From Nipponacmea schrenckii (lineage: Eukaryota; Mollusca; Gastropoda; Lottiidae): a stretch of 64,000 nt of DNA. A program made the translations under genes and the position numbers. Positions 10,697 through 20,435 of the stretch are shown piece after piece (position 1 is the first letter of the stretch; every line of letters begins with the position of its first letter). The stretch is from contig CM060199.1 in assembly GCA_030562195.1 (NCBI GenBank), positions 15,458,338 through 15,522,337 on the forward strand, read 5' to 3'. Below the pieces are notes generated by a model. The model had not been told where the DNA came from. It searched no databases and was given only the letters and a program-made list of their open reading frames with translations.

Positions 10697-12375
10697 TTAG
10701 TAATATGCCCTGGAAGAGAACCATGGAGACATGGGGAACGGCGGTGGTCTGCGAAAACCAATACTTGCATGTGAAGGCTGCCTGAAAGAGTTGAAAATAT
10801 GAGATGAATTAAAGTTTCTAGGATTGTGAAAATATCTATTTGTTGGTGCACATGTCTGTAGTTTCGATTTAATGAGTCTAGCTAAAAGAGAAGAACCTTT
10901 AAGATTAATATGCACAGAATCACAATACAAGTATTCTTTGATTACGCCCTCTTTTGTTCGAAAAAAGTCACTAGTTCTAACAGTTCTGTAGTTTTTGTGG
11001 AGTAAATTGTTCAAGGTTTGAATTTTTGTATTATCACTGAGGTTTCGTCGAGGAAGAAGCTCCAAAAAAGTTACTGTGCTGGACGGAAATGTTTTGGCAA
11101 GTACATCATGTTAAAATTTTTGTTTGACGCATCATTAGAACCAATTAGGAGAATCACATTTTTTACACTGTTGGATAATTTAGACCTGGAAATGAAATTA
11201 GTGACATCAGATAGTTTACCTCCCCTAATTGTTCGCACTTCTGTATTACCACTAGCGTCTAATCTTCTTGGGGATATAAATTTTAATAGGGATGATCCAA
11301 TCACCACATTGGTTGCTCCTTTAAGAGGTTTAATGTTGATTGCTTTATCAGCTGGTCTGTGGTTGATGATTGTTGGTATTGGCCTGTAGGTGGCAGATTT
11401 ATTGCTGGTTTCTGATGTAATTTGGGGTGAATGATTGGAAATGGTAGTTAAGCATGACGATGATGATGATATTGGTTGACAGGTTTCGAAGTTTGGTACA
11501 GGAGTCTTTTTCTGCTTCAGTAGCTGTACTTCAAGAAGTAAAGATTTATTTTCATGGCACAATTTATCATTTACATTTTTGAGTTCATTTAACTGCTTAT
11601 TAAAATCAATTTTATCCTCACTAATTCTTGACTCCATCTCCTCTATTGTTTCGGTCAAGCGTTGTATTTGCTGGTCCTTCGCGCATGGTTGTATAAGGGT
11701 CCGACGATTTTGTAGAACTGGAGATAAGGGGTATTTTGGAAAAGTCAAATGTTTTCTGGTTAAAGTTAAAGGTGGCAGGCGTTTGGGGGTTTCAGTAGTT
11801 GGGGAAGCATGTTCTCGTAACGAAAGAGTAGTTTCTTTGGGTGTACAGTTTGCATTAGTTTTTAGTAGAGATGACTGCACTGCATTATTTAGGTTAATGG
11901 CTCTAGTGTTGTTCATTCTTTCCAAAATGTCAGGTAAATGGCAATTTAGAAAAAGGTCTTCACTTTTACCATTAATAAGACAACTTAGGGTGGTATGGTA
12001 TAAATTTAAAGTATACTGGTAATTGTTCTGGTTTTCAGCCTTTCCGGTAATTTTGATACTCGCACTCTGGTTTGACCCGTTATTATCAGTGAGTAGCTTC
12101 ATGTCAACATTACATACATTACGAGCTTGAAACTCAGAAAAAAATGTCTCGACTGTATTCCTGAATTCGACATAATGTCCACTGTTCCAAAAGAGCCGGA
12201 TACCTCCCCTAGTTTAAGTTATTTCCAGGCTCGTTCTATAGGTTGCCTGGAGCTGCTTCTGTAGACAAAGACTAATATTCAAGGTATGGTTCAAATGTCT
12301 CAGATTGTAGTGCTGAGTTATTTTGGAGTTTTCTACTCCTTGATTTTCTTCTAACGTGGAAACAATTGATGCCAT
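10697..12375 (-). pseudogene. LINE ORF1 with coiled coil and SGNH-esterase-like domain, broken
   Basis: The frame starts at MASIVSTLEENQGVENSK and meets an in-frame TAA at 12214-12216, then continues as TRGGIRLFWNSGHYVEFRN. A coiled-coil-like stretch (about 11500-11680) with heptad Leu/Glu/Lys precedes an SGNH-like domain. Block I reads VVIGSSLLKFI (Gly-Asp-Ser expected), then LLIGSNDAS, and after a frameshift near 11105 the catalytic D-x-x-H of CDSVHINLKGSSLL. Esterase-type ORF1 proteins are known from CR1/L2-like elements. The nucleophile block is altered and two lesions break the frame, so no active product is expected. Confidence 0.75.
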
Positions 12376-12430
12376 CTTTTGTTCCGGTTCGGAGTACTGC
12401 TGTATATGGTTCTTAGAGTATGTTGTTAGT

Positions 12431-13270
12431 ACTTACAGTTTTAATTAGTAGAGATATAATCACAAGTTAATCCTAAAAAATCCTATTAAAATCCTATGAC
12501 ACTCACTAAGAAGTAAACTAGTCAATCGGTATATTGACAAATTTAGATTTAAGAGCTGGTATTTAAAGTTTCTATAGTAAAGTCACAAGATAATCGCAAG
12601 ATAATCCTTTCAAATCCAAATAAAATCCAATGAAATTCAGAGTAGAATATAAACTGGTCCAAGGGAACATCAGTAAAATAAAATTTTAAATTTGAATCCA
12701 TAAAGTTGATTATAGCACAGGTATTTTTAACTAAAAGTGAGAGAGATCAGAGATCATGACTTTCACTGTCGCAATATCAGCAAATTGACGGTAACATAAT
12801 AAGTATTTTTGATATTATGAATATTTCAACAATGCATTATATAAATTAGCACATCATCTTATTTAGACCCAAAAACCCTTCCATACTTTAAGGGGATATG
12901 TTGTTATATACATAAAATGCAACTTTGGTTTCATTTATTATGACATATTTTTTCTTTTATAATCTGCATGTGAAAACTATATTAGAATGAACATTAATTT
13001 TAAATAATATTTATAATAACCATTTAAACAGAATCCCTCTAGTCCGATAAAATTATCTTTATAAGTTTATTATCAGATTTATAACACCAAGAAAGTCAAC
13101 TGATGAATATAATACTTTAATTTGTCAAGTTTGAAAAGTTATATTGTCTGTCATTCTAAAGGGCATTATCTCTTTAAATATATACATGATAGGTATATAT
13201 AGACAGTTTCTCACATGAGAATACTTAAATTCAAAATAGGATACTACACGGACTAAACCAATTCAAGGAT
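12431..13270. other. Non-coding upstream region of lectin copy 2
   Basis: Besides low-complexity AT-rich DNA, 12965-13175 resembles an old MITE: ACTATATTAGAATGAAC on the left and CATTCTAAAGGG with CTTTAAA on the right in inverse orientation. No exon is recognised. The proximal part must hold the lectin promoter. Confidence 0.4.
13194..13201 (+). promoter_or_regulatory. Candidate TATA box of lectin copy 2
   Basis: TATATATA lies about 75 bp before the ATG at 13271, a distance that suits a short 5' UTR. AT-rich surroundings make chance occurrence possible. Confidence 0.3.
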
Positions 13271-16200
13271 ATGCCGTTTATGTGGATAAAATTGGTTTTG
13301 TTGAATTTATTTGGATATTGGAATACGCAGGAAATAATTGGTAAGTGATTTTATCTACTATTACAGTGGTATTTTCGTTTGCACTTAATGACAATGTAGG
13401 TAATTAATGTAATTAAGAAAAATTAACAAATACTCAAGAAGAATGTACTTAGTTTCCAATAAGACCTTAGTTTGGAGAAGTTCTGAATGTATGGTGGCTC
13501 AAATTCTTCATAAATGTTCTTTCCCTTTTTAGCATTTGGATATGAGAATCTAGCATTGCACAAACCAAGTAGACAAACAAGTTATTACGGGGGTTTCAGA
13601 TACGCATCAAAAGCTGTAGATGGAAACCTAAACATTGATAGCCTAAATTGCTCTCATACAAAAGGTCCAACAAATACTCCAAATTGGTTGATGGTTGACT
13701 TGGAAGATGAATATGAAATTACAAGTATCGCTATCTTAGCAAAGGGTAACATTATTTAATTATTCATATTAAAAGGGCGGTATATATGCAAAATTTCCAT
13801 CATCTAAAACACATCGTAAATTGTAGTTGAAAATATTCCTAAAACAATGTGATATTTATTTCAATATATCTTCTTCATCAAACTGAAGTTATTATAAAGC
13901 GTTAAAGGTTTTATCAAAAATAGAATATGCTAATTGTTAATGCAGCAGTTTGGCCTATTTTGGTGATTGGCTTTAGAATAGCTCAATATAATCAATAGAA
14001 TCTCTAGAATCCGTACAGTTTTCTTACCCTTAAAGGGATAATAGGCGTTAGAACAAACATAAAAATTTAAGTTCACTCAAATTTGGACAGTAACAGTATA
14101 TATCCATCAGTGGACTTACCTATACATCAAAATCCCTCTAAAATCCGATAAATCCCCCAAATAAAGTAGTTAATCATAAAACGCTTGAGCCATCCATCAA
14201 GCGATTTTCAAATCGTGTAAATATAAAGGGAAGTAACTCTAACATGTGGGTTTTCACGCGGCCTTGACCCCTACTGTTGAATTGCACAATGATGTTTTAG
14301 CGTTGATTTACCAGACGCTTTTATTCTCAAACTGAATGGAATCGTCGCTGGCTCACTTTTTTTTAAAATTCCGAATATATTTTTATTGTGGCTTTTTAAA
14401 AGATTATTTAGGTCTAATCGAAGTTCTCATCAATATAAATGTTCACACCAAATTTGATTCAAATCAGATGAAACCTAGTCTCTATTGTATTAACTGGCAA
14501 ATTTTCATGAGTTTGGACTAAGTCAAGGGCAATAACTCAAATATAGTTCATCGAAAAATAGTAAATATTGAACTTGTTCAAGATCTCACCAATAAAAATG
14601 ATCACATCAAATTTCATTCAAATCAGATGAAAACTGTATTGTCTATCGCAATCACAAGCCAATTTCGCAGTGTTTTGACTAAGGCCAGTGCAATAACTAA
14701 AAAACAGTTTATCAAAATATCGTCAATTTCGTACTTGACCAAGATCTCATCAACTTCAATGATTACACAAATTTCATTCAAATCAGATGAAAACTGTTGT
14801 CTCTGTGGTGTTCACAAGTCTGTTTTGACGCGTTTTGACTAAGTCGAGGGCAATAACTAAAAAAACGTTCACCAAAAAATCGTCACTATCAAACTTGTTT
14901 AAGATCTCATCAATATAAATGATGACCCAAAATTTCATTCTAATCCAATTGAAATTGTGATATCTATCGCGTTCACAAGTCAATTTTGACGGGTTTTAAC
15001 TAAGTCAATTGCAATAACTCAAAAACCGTTCATCCAAAAATAGCCTATAATTTCGAATTTGTCCAAGATCTCATCCATATAATGATCACAGAAAGTTTCA
15101 TTCAAATGCAATGAAAAATGTAGTCTCTATAGCGTTTACACGCCAATTTTAACGCGTTTTGACTAAGTCAAGGGCAATAACTCATCGCCAATTTCAAACT
15201 TGTCCGAGATATCTTCGATATAAAAAATCACAGCAAGTTTCATTCAAATCCATTGAAAACTGTTACCTCTTATCGCGTTCACAAGCCAATTTTGACGCGT
15301 TTTGACAAATGCAATAACTAAACGACCGTTCATCGAAAATTGTCCGAGATCTCATCAATATAAATGATCACAGCAAGTTTCATTCAAATCCGACAATAAC
15401 TGTAGTCTCTATCGCGCCCACAAGAAATTGTGGACGGACGCACCGACGGACGGAGGGACATTGATGACGACAATATACGACCACATTTTAATGACATTTT
15501 TAAGGTAAAATCAGATAAGTTCATTTTTTGGTGTGCATGTCTTATCCTCAATACCTAGGAATCCCGATCTGGGAACGACCACAGACCACAGACCACAGAC
15601 CCACTTTGGAATTGGATTGTATTCATCAACTCAAGTCCATGGCATCGAAGGGCATCAATGAATTTTTTATTAGGTTAAGGGTCAATTTACTGGAACCTTA
15701 TTTAAATTTTTTTGGGCAAGGTTTTGGGACAAATTTTGAAAAAAAATTGAGCAATAACTCAAAAAACATTCACTGAATGAATATATTGAAGTCAAGGGCA
15801 AAAACTCAAAAACTGTTCATGGAAAATCGTCAAATTAAAACTTGACCACCATCTTATCTATTTCAATACTCATACCAACTTTCATCAAATCCACCCACCA
15901 ATATTTTTGACTCAATTTTACTAAGTCAAGGGCAATAACTAAAAAAACATTCGTTAAAAAAAGTCGGATATTCAAACTTGACTAATGTCTTATCAATTCT
16001 GATGCTAACACCAAGTTCCATCAAAATTCTTTGAAAATTAAAGCTTCTTATTGCAACCATAATAATATTTTGACGCAATTTCACTAAGTCAAGGGCAAAA
16101 ACTCAAAACAGTTCATTGAAAAACTGTCAAATTCAAACTTGACTGAGGTCTAATCAATTCCAATGCTCACACCAAGTTTCATCAAAATCCTCTGAAAATT

Positions 16201-19200
16201 GGAGGATTTATTGCATCGAAACTAAAATTTTGCTAAGTCAAGGACAATAAGTCAAAAAATGTCCATCAAAAAAAATTCGAACTTGACTGTTGTCTTATCA
16301 ATTCCAATGCTCACACCAAGTTTCATCAAAATCCATTGAAAATTGTAGCTTCTATTGCACCCACAATAAAATTGTGACGCAATCTTACTAAGTCATGGGC
16401 AATAACTTAAAAACTGTTCATCGTAAAATCTTCAAATTGGAAATTGTCCGTCGTCTTATCAATTCCAATGCTCACACCAACTTTCATTTAAATCCATTGA
16501 AAATTGTAGCTTCTATTGTGGTTACAACAAATATAGTGACAGGGGCAAAACTCAATAACCGTTTATCGAAAAATTGTCCAAATCGAACTTGACCGCCGTC
16601 TTATCAATCTCAATGCTCAAACCAAGTTTCATTAAAATCCATAGCAAATTGTAGCTTATATAGTGTCTACAGAAAATGAATTTTTAAACAATTTTACTTA
16701 GTCAAGGGCAATTACGCATAAACTATTCATCGAAAAATCGTCTAATTCGAACATGACCAACGCCTTATCAATTCTCATACCAAGTTTCATTGAACTGCAA
16801 TGAACAGGGGCGACGACAATATACGAACACATATTCATGGGGGCGTATAAAAACCAAGAATGTCACTTTAAGACAATGGAAAATACCAGTCTATCTTACA
16901 AGTCCACAACCTAATTAACTGGTAATTAGCTAATTGCGAAAGGAATGTCCGTCATAGTATGCCTGACTCATTTTTTTTTTGTTATTTCTGAATTTTTCTT
17001 CTTTCTGTACAGTGAATTGTTTTACGATGGCCTATAAACTATCATCTTTTATAAGTTTGAGTTATAAACTTCTGTTTTTTTTGGAAACCTAAAAATCTAT
17101 TTCTTCCTAGGTAGTTAATAATTTTTACAAAATGATTCTTTATTTAAAATCATGATTTATAACGTAGGAAGAAATATTTTTTTAAATTCCCGTTTGAATT
17201 TAAAAAAATTAAAAATCTTATTGTGCTCTTCAATATAGAATGTCCTTGACCTCAGTTTCCATAGATTAGTTGATGACTGTATCACATTCTCGAAAATACA
17301 CAGAAAGTTGATTTTACAGATTCTAGTGCTGAAAATTGGTGATTAGGTGTCTGAATCTGAGATCGCTTGTTCGGAACCCATTCGGGTCTCAGCCAATTTT
17401 CAGCACTAGAATCTGCGATATACCAAGAAAGTGTAATCCCAATAACGAAAATAATGTTGCAAAACCACTTTCTAAATGACATCGCATCAACCTCATGTAA
17501 TCAGCTATGGGAGCTGTGTCGTTACTGATTATCAGAGGGGTATTGCATGTTCGTAGTAAAGTCTTCCGGTCTGCTGCCTTCTATTTTTGTGGAGGGTCCG
17601 TTGGCCGAGTGGTCTAGACGGTTGACTTGTATTGCTGACGATTAGGAGCCTGACTCTGAGATCGCTGGTTCGGTACACGTTCGGATCTCAGCCAATTTTC
17701 AGCATAGAATATGTGTTATACCAAGAAAGTGTAATCCCAATAACGAAAATAATGTTGCAACACCACTTTCTACTTGCTGTAGTCGCGACTCATTATACTT
17801 TGAAACTGGGTGGAATACATTAGCCGATAGACGTCACATTCGCCGGATGTGTATATTTTACAAAATTAAACTCACTGATGCTCCTACATATCTCAATGAA
17901 ATTCTTGAAACATTTGATAATATAAATGATTACTATACTCTGAGAAATAATCAGGATTTCTCAATTCCTAACGCTCGCACCGATTTTTACCGTAATTTCG
18001 TTTTTTCAAAATTCTGTCAGAAATTGGAATATTCCTTAGATTCGGCTACTCGCGCTTCTACTAGTGTCAATGCCTTCAAACACGTTAAAACAAAGGTCTC
18101 TTAACACAATTGTCGCACCTTTTCACTTTTGGTCAGGAGAGGCGCGAAAACATTCTACTTACAAGAATAATACACGGTTGCAGTGGCTTAAAATCTGATC
18201 TTTTTAAAAATCCATGTTAGTGACAAACTATGTTTTTGTGGTTGCGATATTGAAGACGTTCCATTACTTCTTTGAATGCAATTTATTTGAAAAGGAGAGA
18301 GATCACTTCTTCTGTAATTCGCTGCACTATTTCAATATCGATTTAGATCCAATTCTCTGGGGTAATACTAACTTATCTGATGTTCTTAACTTAACCCTTA
18401 AATTCATCAAGGATACTAAACTTTTGTCCGATTCCATTTGATTGGCATGTTCAAATCATTCAATTTATAAGACGCCGGTAGAATTCGAATTTGACAATTT
18501 TGAACGGTTTTTTAAGTAGCCTAACTGCCCTTGAAGACGAATATCATTTCCTTCTATGTTGTCCAACTTATAATTCAATTCGTCGTCAGCTTTTCCATCG
18601 TCAATTTTGGTCTTTTCCTTCGCTATACAAAATGAACAGATTAATGTCGCCACGATCAGAAAGAGAACTGTTAAATCTAGGTAAATTTATTTCTCAAGCT
18701 AGTTTCGTTAGAAAACAAATTATAGGTGAATAAAATTGTTACTATGGTTTGCCTGTTTGTAAATTTCTTAATTGTAATGTTCTTTTTTGTCTATTTATTT
18801 GTACACTGTATATACGTTTGAATTTGGCTACAGCATGTAATTGCTTCGCTGTAATAATAAACTCTAGTAATAAACCTTGACTTTGTAAAATCGCGAAAAA
18901 TTTAATTTTGAATGTATAGAAATTTGATGAAACATGTGAATACTAGAATTGATAAGACGGCGTTCGAGTTTGACTGTTAATTTTTATGAACGGTTTTTGA
19001 GTTATTAACCTTGACTCTGTAAAATCGCGTAAAAATTGATTTTGGATGGAATACTAGCTACGGTTTTCAATGGATATTGATGAAACTTGGTGTGAGCAAC
19101 GGAATGAAATTTTCAATAAATGTTTTTTTTTTAAGCTATTGCCCGATTTATCATTCAAATTCAGAATTTCCTATGGGCTTATATAACTTTGCATGACAAG

Positions 19201-20146
19201 CTATCTTTACTAAAAGCGGAGGAAAACTGTCGAGGGTTCAAAACAAAATTGGTAGGCTATATCACCTGGTCGTGAGCAAGTAGGATACTTCGAGCTTTTT
19301 CTATACCGATAATCAGCCCTACTTGATAAAATCAAAAGTATAATTTTGTCTCTGAGTCAACTAAAAAAAAAAAAAATCTATCTCAGAGTCCTCTTGAAAA
19401 CCGCATTTTGTATTTTAATTCCAGACGATAGATTGAGAAATTTTACTGTTTCTGTTTGGCAATATGATCCTGGTCCTTATATAAAATATAACATGGTGGA
19501 TAGTGAATACTGTATTTGTCTCTATCACTCTAAAATCTTTCCGGTCTTTTCGATCTTGACAAATGTAACATGTACGAAAATATGCTTGGGAAGATTTGTG
19601 CTGGTAGTTTTGTACTACCAAGAAGTTTTAATACTATGTGAATTACAGATATTTGGTAATATACACAATGGTTGTTCAAACAATGGTAGGTAAATATTGC
19701 AAGATATTGATAAGAAACAGATGACTATACATTTGCATGTATAAAAAACCTTTATTGGTCTTAAGTCGCACCAACTCTAATGGTGATATATGGCTACCAA
19801 TCGTTAGAAGACAAGCATTGAGGAATAATAAGAAAACTTTCAAATTCATGAATGTAATTGTAAAGAATTGGTTTTGGCTATTTTTATCTTCTTTATTCCA
19901 GAAATTAATATAAAGAAAGTGGAAGGTAAACGTTCAAATTCACCAAATTGTCCACCCTTACAATATCAGTATGCTAATGTATATGAGTGTATCCATCAAT
20001 GTTTACAGATGAACAACTGTACCAGTTTTAATTATGGACCTTATTTAATCAACACTGATAATTGCCAATTAGTGAGATGTTTTTCACACCCAGCAGAAGA
20101 CTTTACTGTGGACAGTGCATGGAACTGGCATTATTTGTCACATTAG
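13271..20146 (+). CDS. Secreted F-type-lectin-like/PAN protein, copy 2 (complete)
   Basis: Four exons: 13271-13340, 13533-13745, 19425-19685 and 19902-20146. All introns are phase 1 and the CDS is 789 nt (262 aa). Exon 1 encodes a hydrophobic signal peptide (MPFMWIKLVLLNLFGYW) with a GTAAGT donor. Residues ~25-180 form the discoidin/F-type lectin-like domain (NLALHKPSRQTSYYGG, CSHT, NWLMVDLED, GRFVLVVLYY, LCELQIFG). Residues ~190-262 form a PAN/apple-like module whose cysteines are all kept relative to copy 1. As in copy 1, the first Arg of the canonical fucose loop is missing, so the sugar specificity may differ. Intron 2 is 5.7 kb against 1.2 kb in copy 1 and is filled with repeats and retroelement pieces. 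The 3' end converges on ADAT3. Expected to be a secreted recognition or mucus/haemolymph protein; the role is inferred from domains only. Confidence 0.87.
14034..14401 (+). mobile_element. TTAA-flanked MITE, copy B (right end missing)
   Basis: It starts after TTAA (14030-14033) with AGGGATAATAGGCGTTAGAA and follows copy A closely. It stops at GGCTTTTTAAA, where the ~160-bp repeat array begins. About 100 bp and the right inverted repeat are absent, so another element has replaced its end. Confidence 0.8.
14402..15525. repeat. Tandem array A, ~160-bp units with GGAC tetranucleotide end
   Basis: About seven units recur with anchors of the type AGATCTCATCAATATAAATG at about 14424, 14581, 14742, 14901, 15065, 15207 and 15349, spaced 142-163 bp. 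The array ends in GGACGGACGCACCGACGGAC and a GACGACAATATACGACCACA terminus. It is the reverse orientation of the element at 53550-55750. Non-coding. Confidence 0.75.
15760..16855. repeat. Tandem array B, related ~150-bp units
   Basis: A second, more diverged array with the repeated phrases GACTAATGTCTTATCAATTC, CTCACACCAAGTTTCATCAA and ACTAAGTCAAGGGCAATAAC. It ends in GGGGCGACGACAATATACGA and GGGGGCGTATAAAAA, the same terminus as array A and the 53.5-kb element. It is probably a second insertion of the same family, placed head to tail. Confidence 0.65.
16860..17275. other. AT-rich DNA with an imperfect inverted repeat
   Basis: The arms ATTTCTTCCTA (about 17099) and TAGGAAGAAAT (about 17165) face each other across ~60 AT-rich bases that include ATGATT/AATCAT. 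No coding signal. Confidence 0.35.
17330..17475 (+). mobile_element. SINE, class II tRNA-derived, partial copy
   Basis: Matches 17650-17785 from the B-box-containing part (GATCGCTTGTTCGG) through TATACCAAGAAAGTGTAATC and AATAATGTTGCAAAACCACTTTC. The A-box half is missing. Confidence 0.55.
17591..17790 (+). mobile_element. SINE, class II tRNA-derived (Leu/Ser-like head)
   Basis: The A box TTGGCCGAGTGGTC (from 17601) is that of leucine/serine tRNAs. The B-box-like GGTTCGGTACA (17667-17677) follows about 60 bp later, a spacing that suits a long variable arm. The body is the same as in the partial copy just upstream. The two copies share orientation and lie 120 bp apart. Confidence 0.65.
17785..18440 (+). 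pseudogene. LINE remnant: C-terminal end of an ORF2
   Basis: Frames reading ETGWNTLADRRHIRRM, FYKIKLTDAPTYLNEIL and IPNARTDFYRNFVFSKF match the conserved tail after the RT domain of invertebrate LINEs. Further on, in other frames, CFCGCDIEDV and HYFFECNLFEKERDHF give the usual C-terminal cysteine/histidine motif. Several frameshifts break it and no RT core remains, so this is a 5'-truncated dead copy. Confidence 0.7.
18465..18880 (+). pseudogene. Second LINE 3' remnant with 3' UTR
   Basis: LEDEYHFLLCCPTYNSIRRQ is another LINE C-terminal motif (EDE-x-HFLL-x-CP-x-Y). It is followed by a stop, an AT-rich 3' UTR and AATAATAAACTC near 18858. The sequence is unlike the preceding remnant, so two different LINE tails are joined here. 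Confidence 0.6.
18885..19205. repeat. Relic of the ~160-bp repeat element, opposite orientation to arrays A/B
   Basis: Contains GATATTGATGAAACTTGGTG, TGAACGGTTTTTGAGTTATT and AAAATCGCG phrases, which are reverse complements of array B motifs. The end ACTTTGCATGACAAGCTATC resembles the terminus at 55735-55755. Confidence 0.55.
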
Positions 20147-20199
20147 AGCATTTCTGTGCAACATTAGGCTTAATTGATAAACATCCTTAGGAAAGTTTC

Positions 20200-20205
20200 A
20201 ATAAA
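20200..20205 (+). terminator. Poly(A) signal of lectin copy 2
   Basis: AATAAA lies 54 bp after the TAG stop, in the same context as copy 1. Confidence 0.6.
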
Positions 20206-20218
20206 AATGGGTTAAGAT

Positions 20219-20224
20219 TTTATT
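20219..20224 (-). terminator. Candidate poly(A) signal of ADAT3
   Basis: AATAAA on the minus strand lies about 210 bp after the ADAT3 stop. It is only 14 bp from the lectin signal on the other strand, so the two mature 3' ends probably overlap. Confidence 0.4.
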
Positions 20225-20435
20225 TTGGTTAATCCTTTTAAATTCTTTTTCACAAATTGATCATGAACGATGTTTCAAGATCTTGTTCAACGAGTGAGCA
20301 TATTTTCTTCTCTTACTAGTCTGTTGGAATTTGACCTCCACTTCAAAAGTCAAATTTGTACCAACATATAGCAGACTTTTGTTCAGCCTGTTGTTCTGTC
20401 AGTATAGTCTGGTCTATGAACCGATATCCTGATAT

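Larger units (their letters stand above)
6655..12430 (-). mobile_element. Non-LTR retrotransposon (LINE), nearly full length, inactive
   Basis: The element is read right to left: ORF1 (12375-10697), ORF2 (10433-7690), a long 3' UTR, and a terminal AATAAAG followed by an ATT/TTA microsatellite at about 6655-6705, typical of CR1/L2-like 3' ends. Five lesions are visible: a nonsense codon and a frameshift in ORF1, and a nonsense codon, a catalytic Asp-to-Asn change and a frameshift in ORF2. The 5' boundary is uncertain. The large open frames on the + strand at 11018-11389 and 11579-12022 are antisense shadows. Confidence 0.85.

Noticed and set aside
11018..12022. Long open frames on the + strand opposite the LINE ORF1 (123 and 147 codons)
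   Set aside because: They are antisense to the SGNH/coiled-coil ORF1, show no domain and end where ORF1 codon bias changes.
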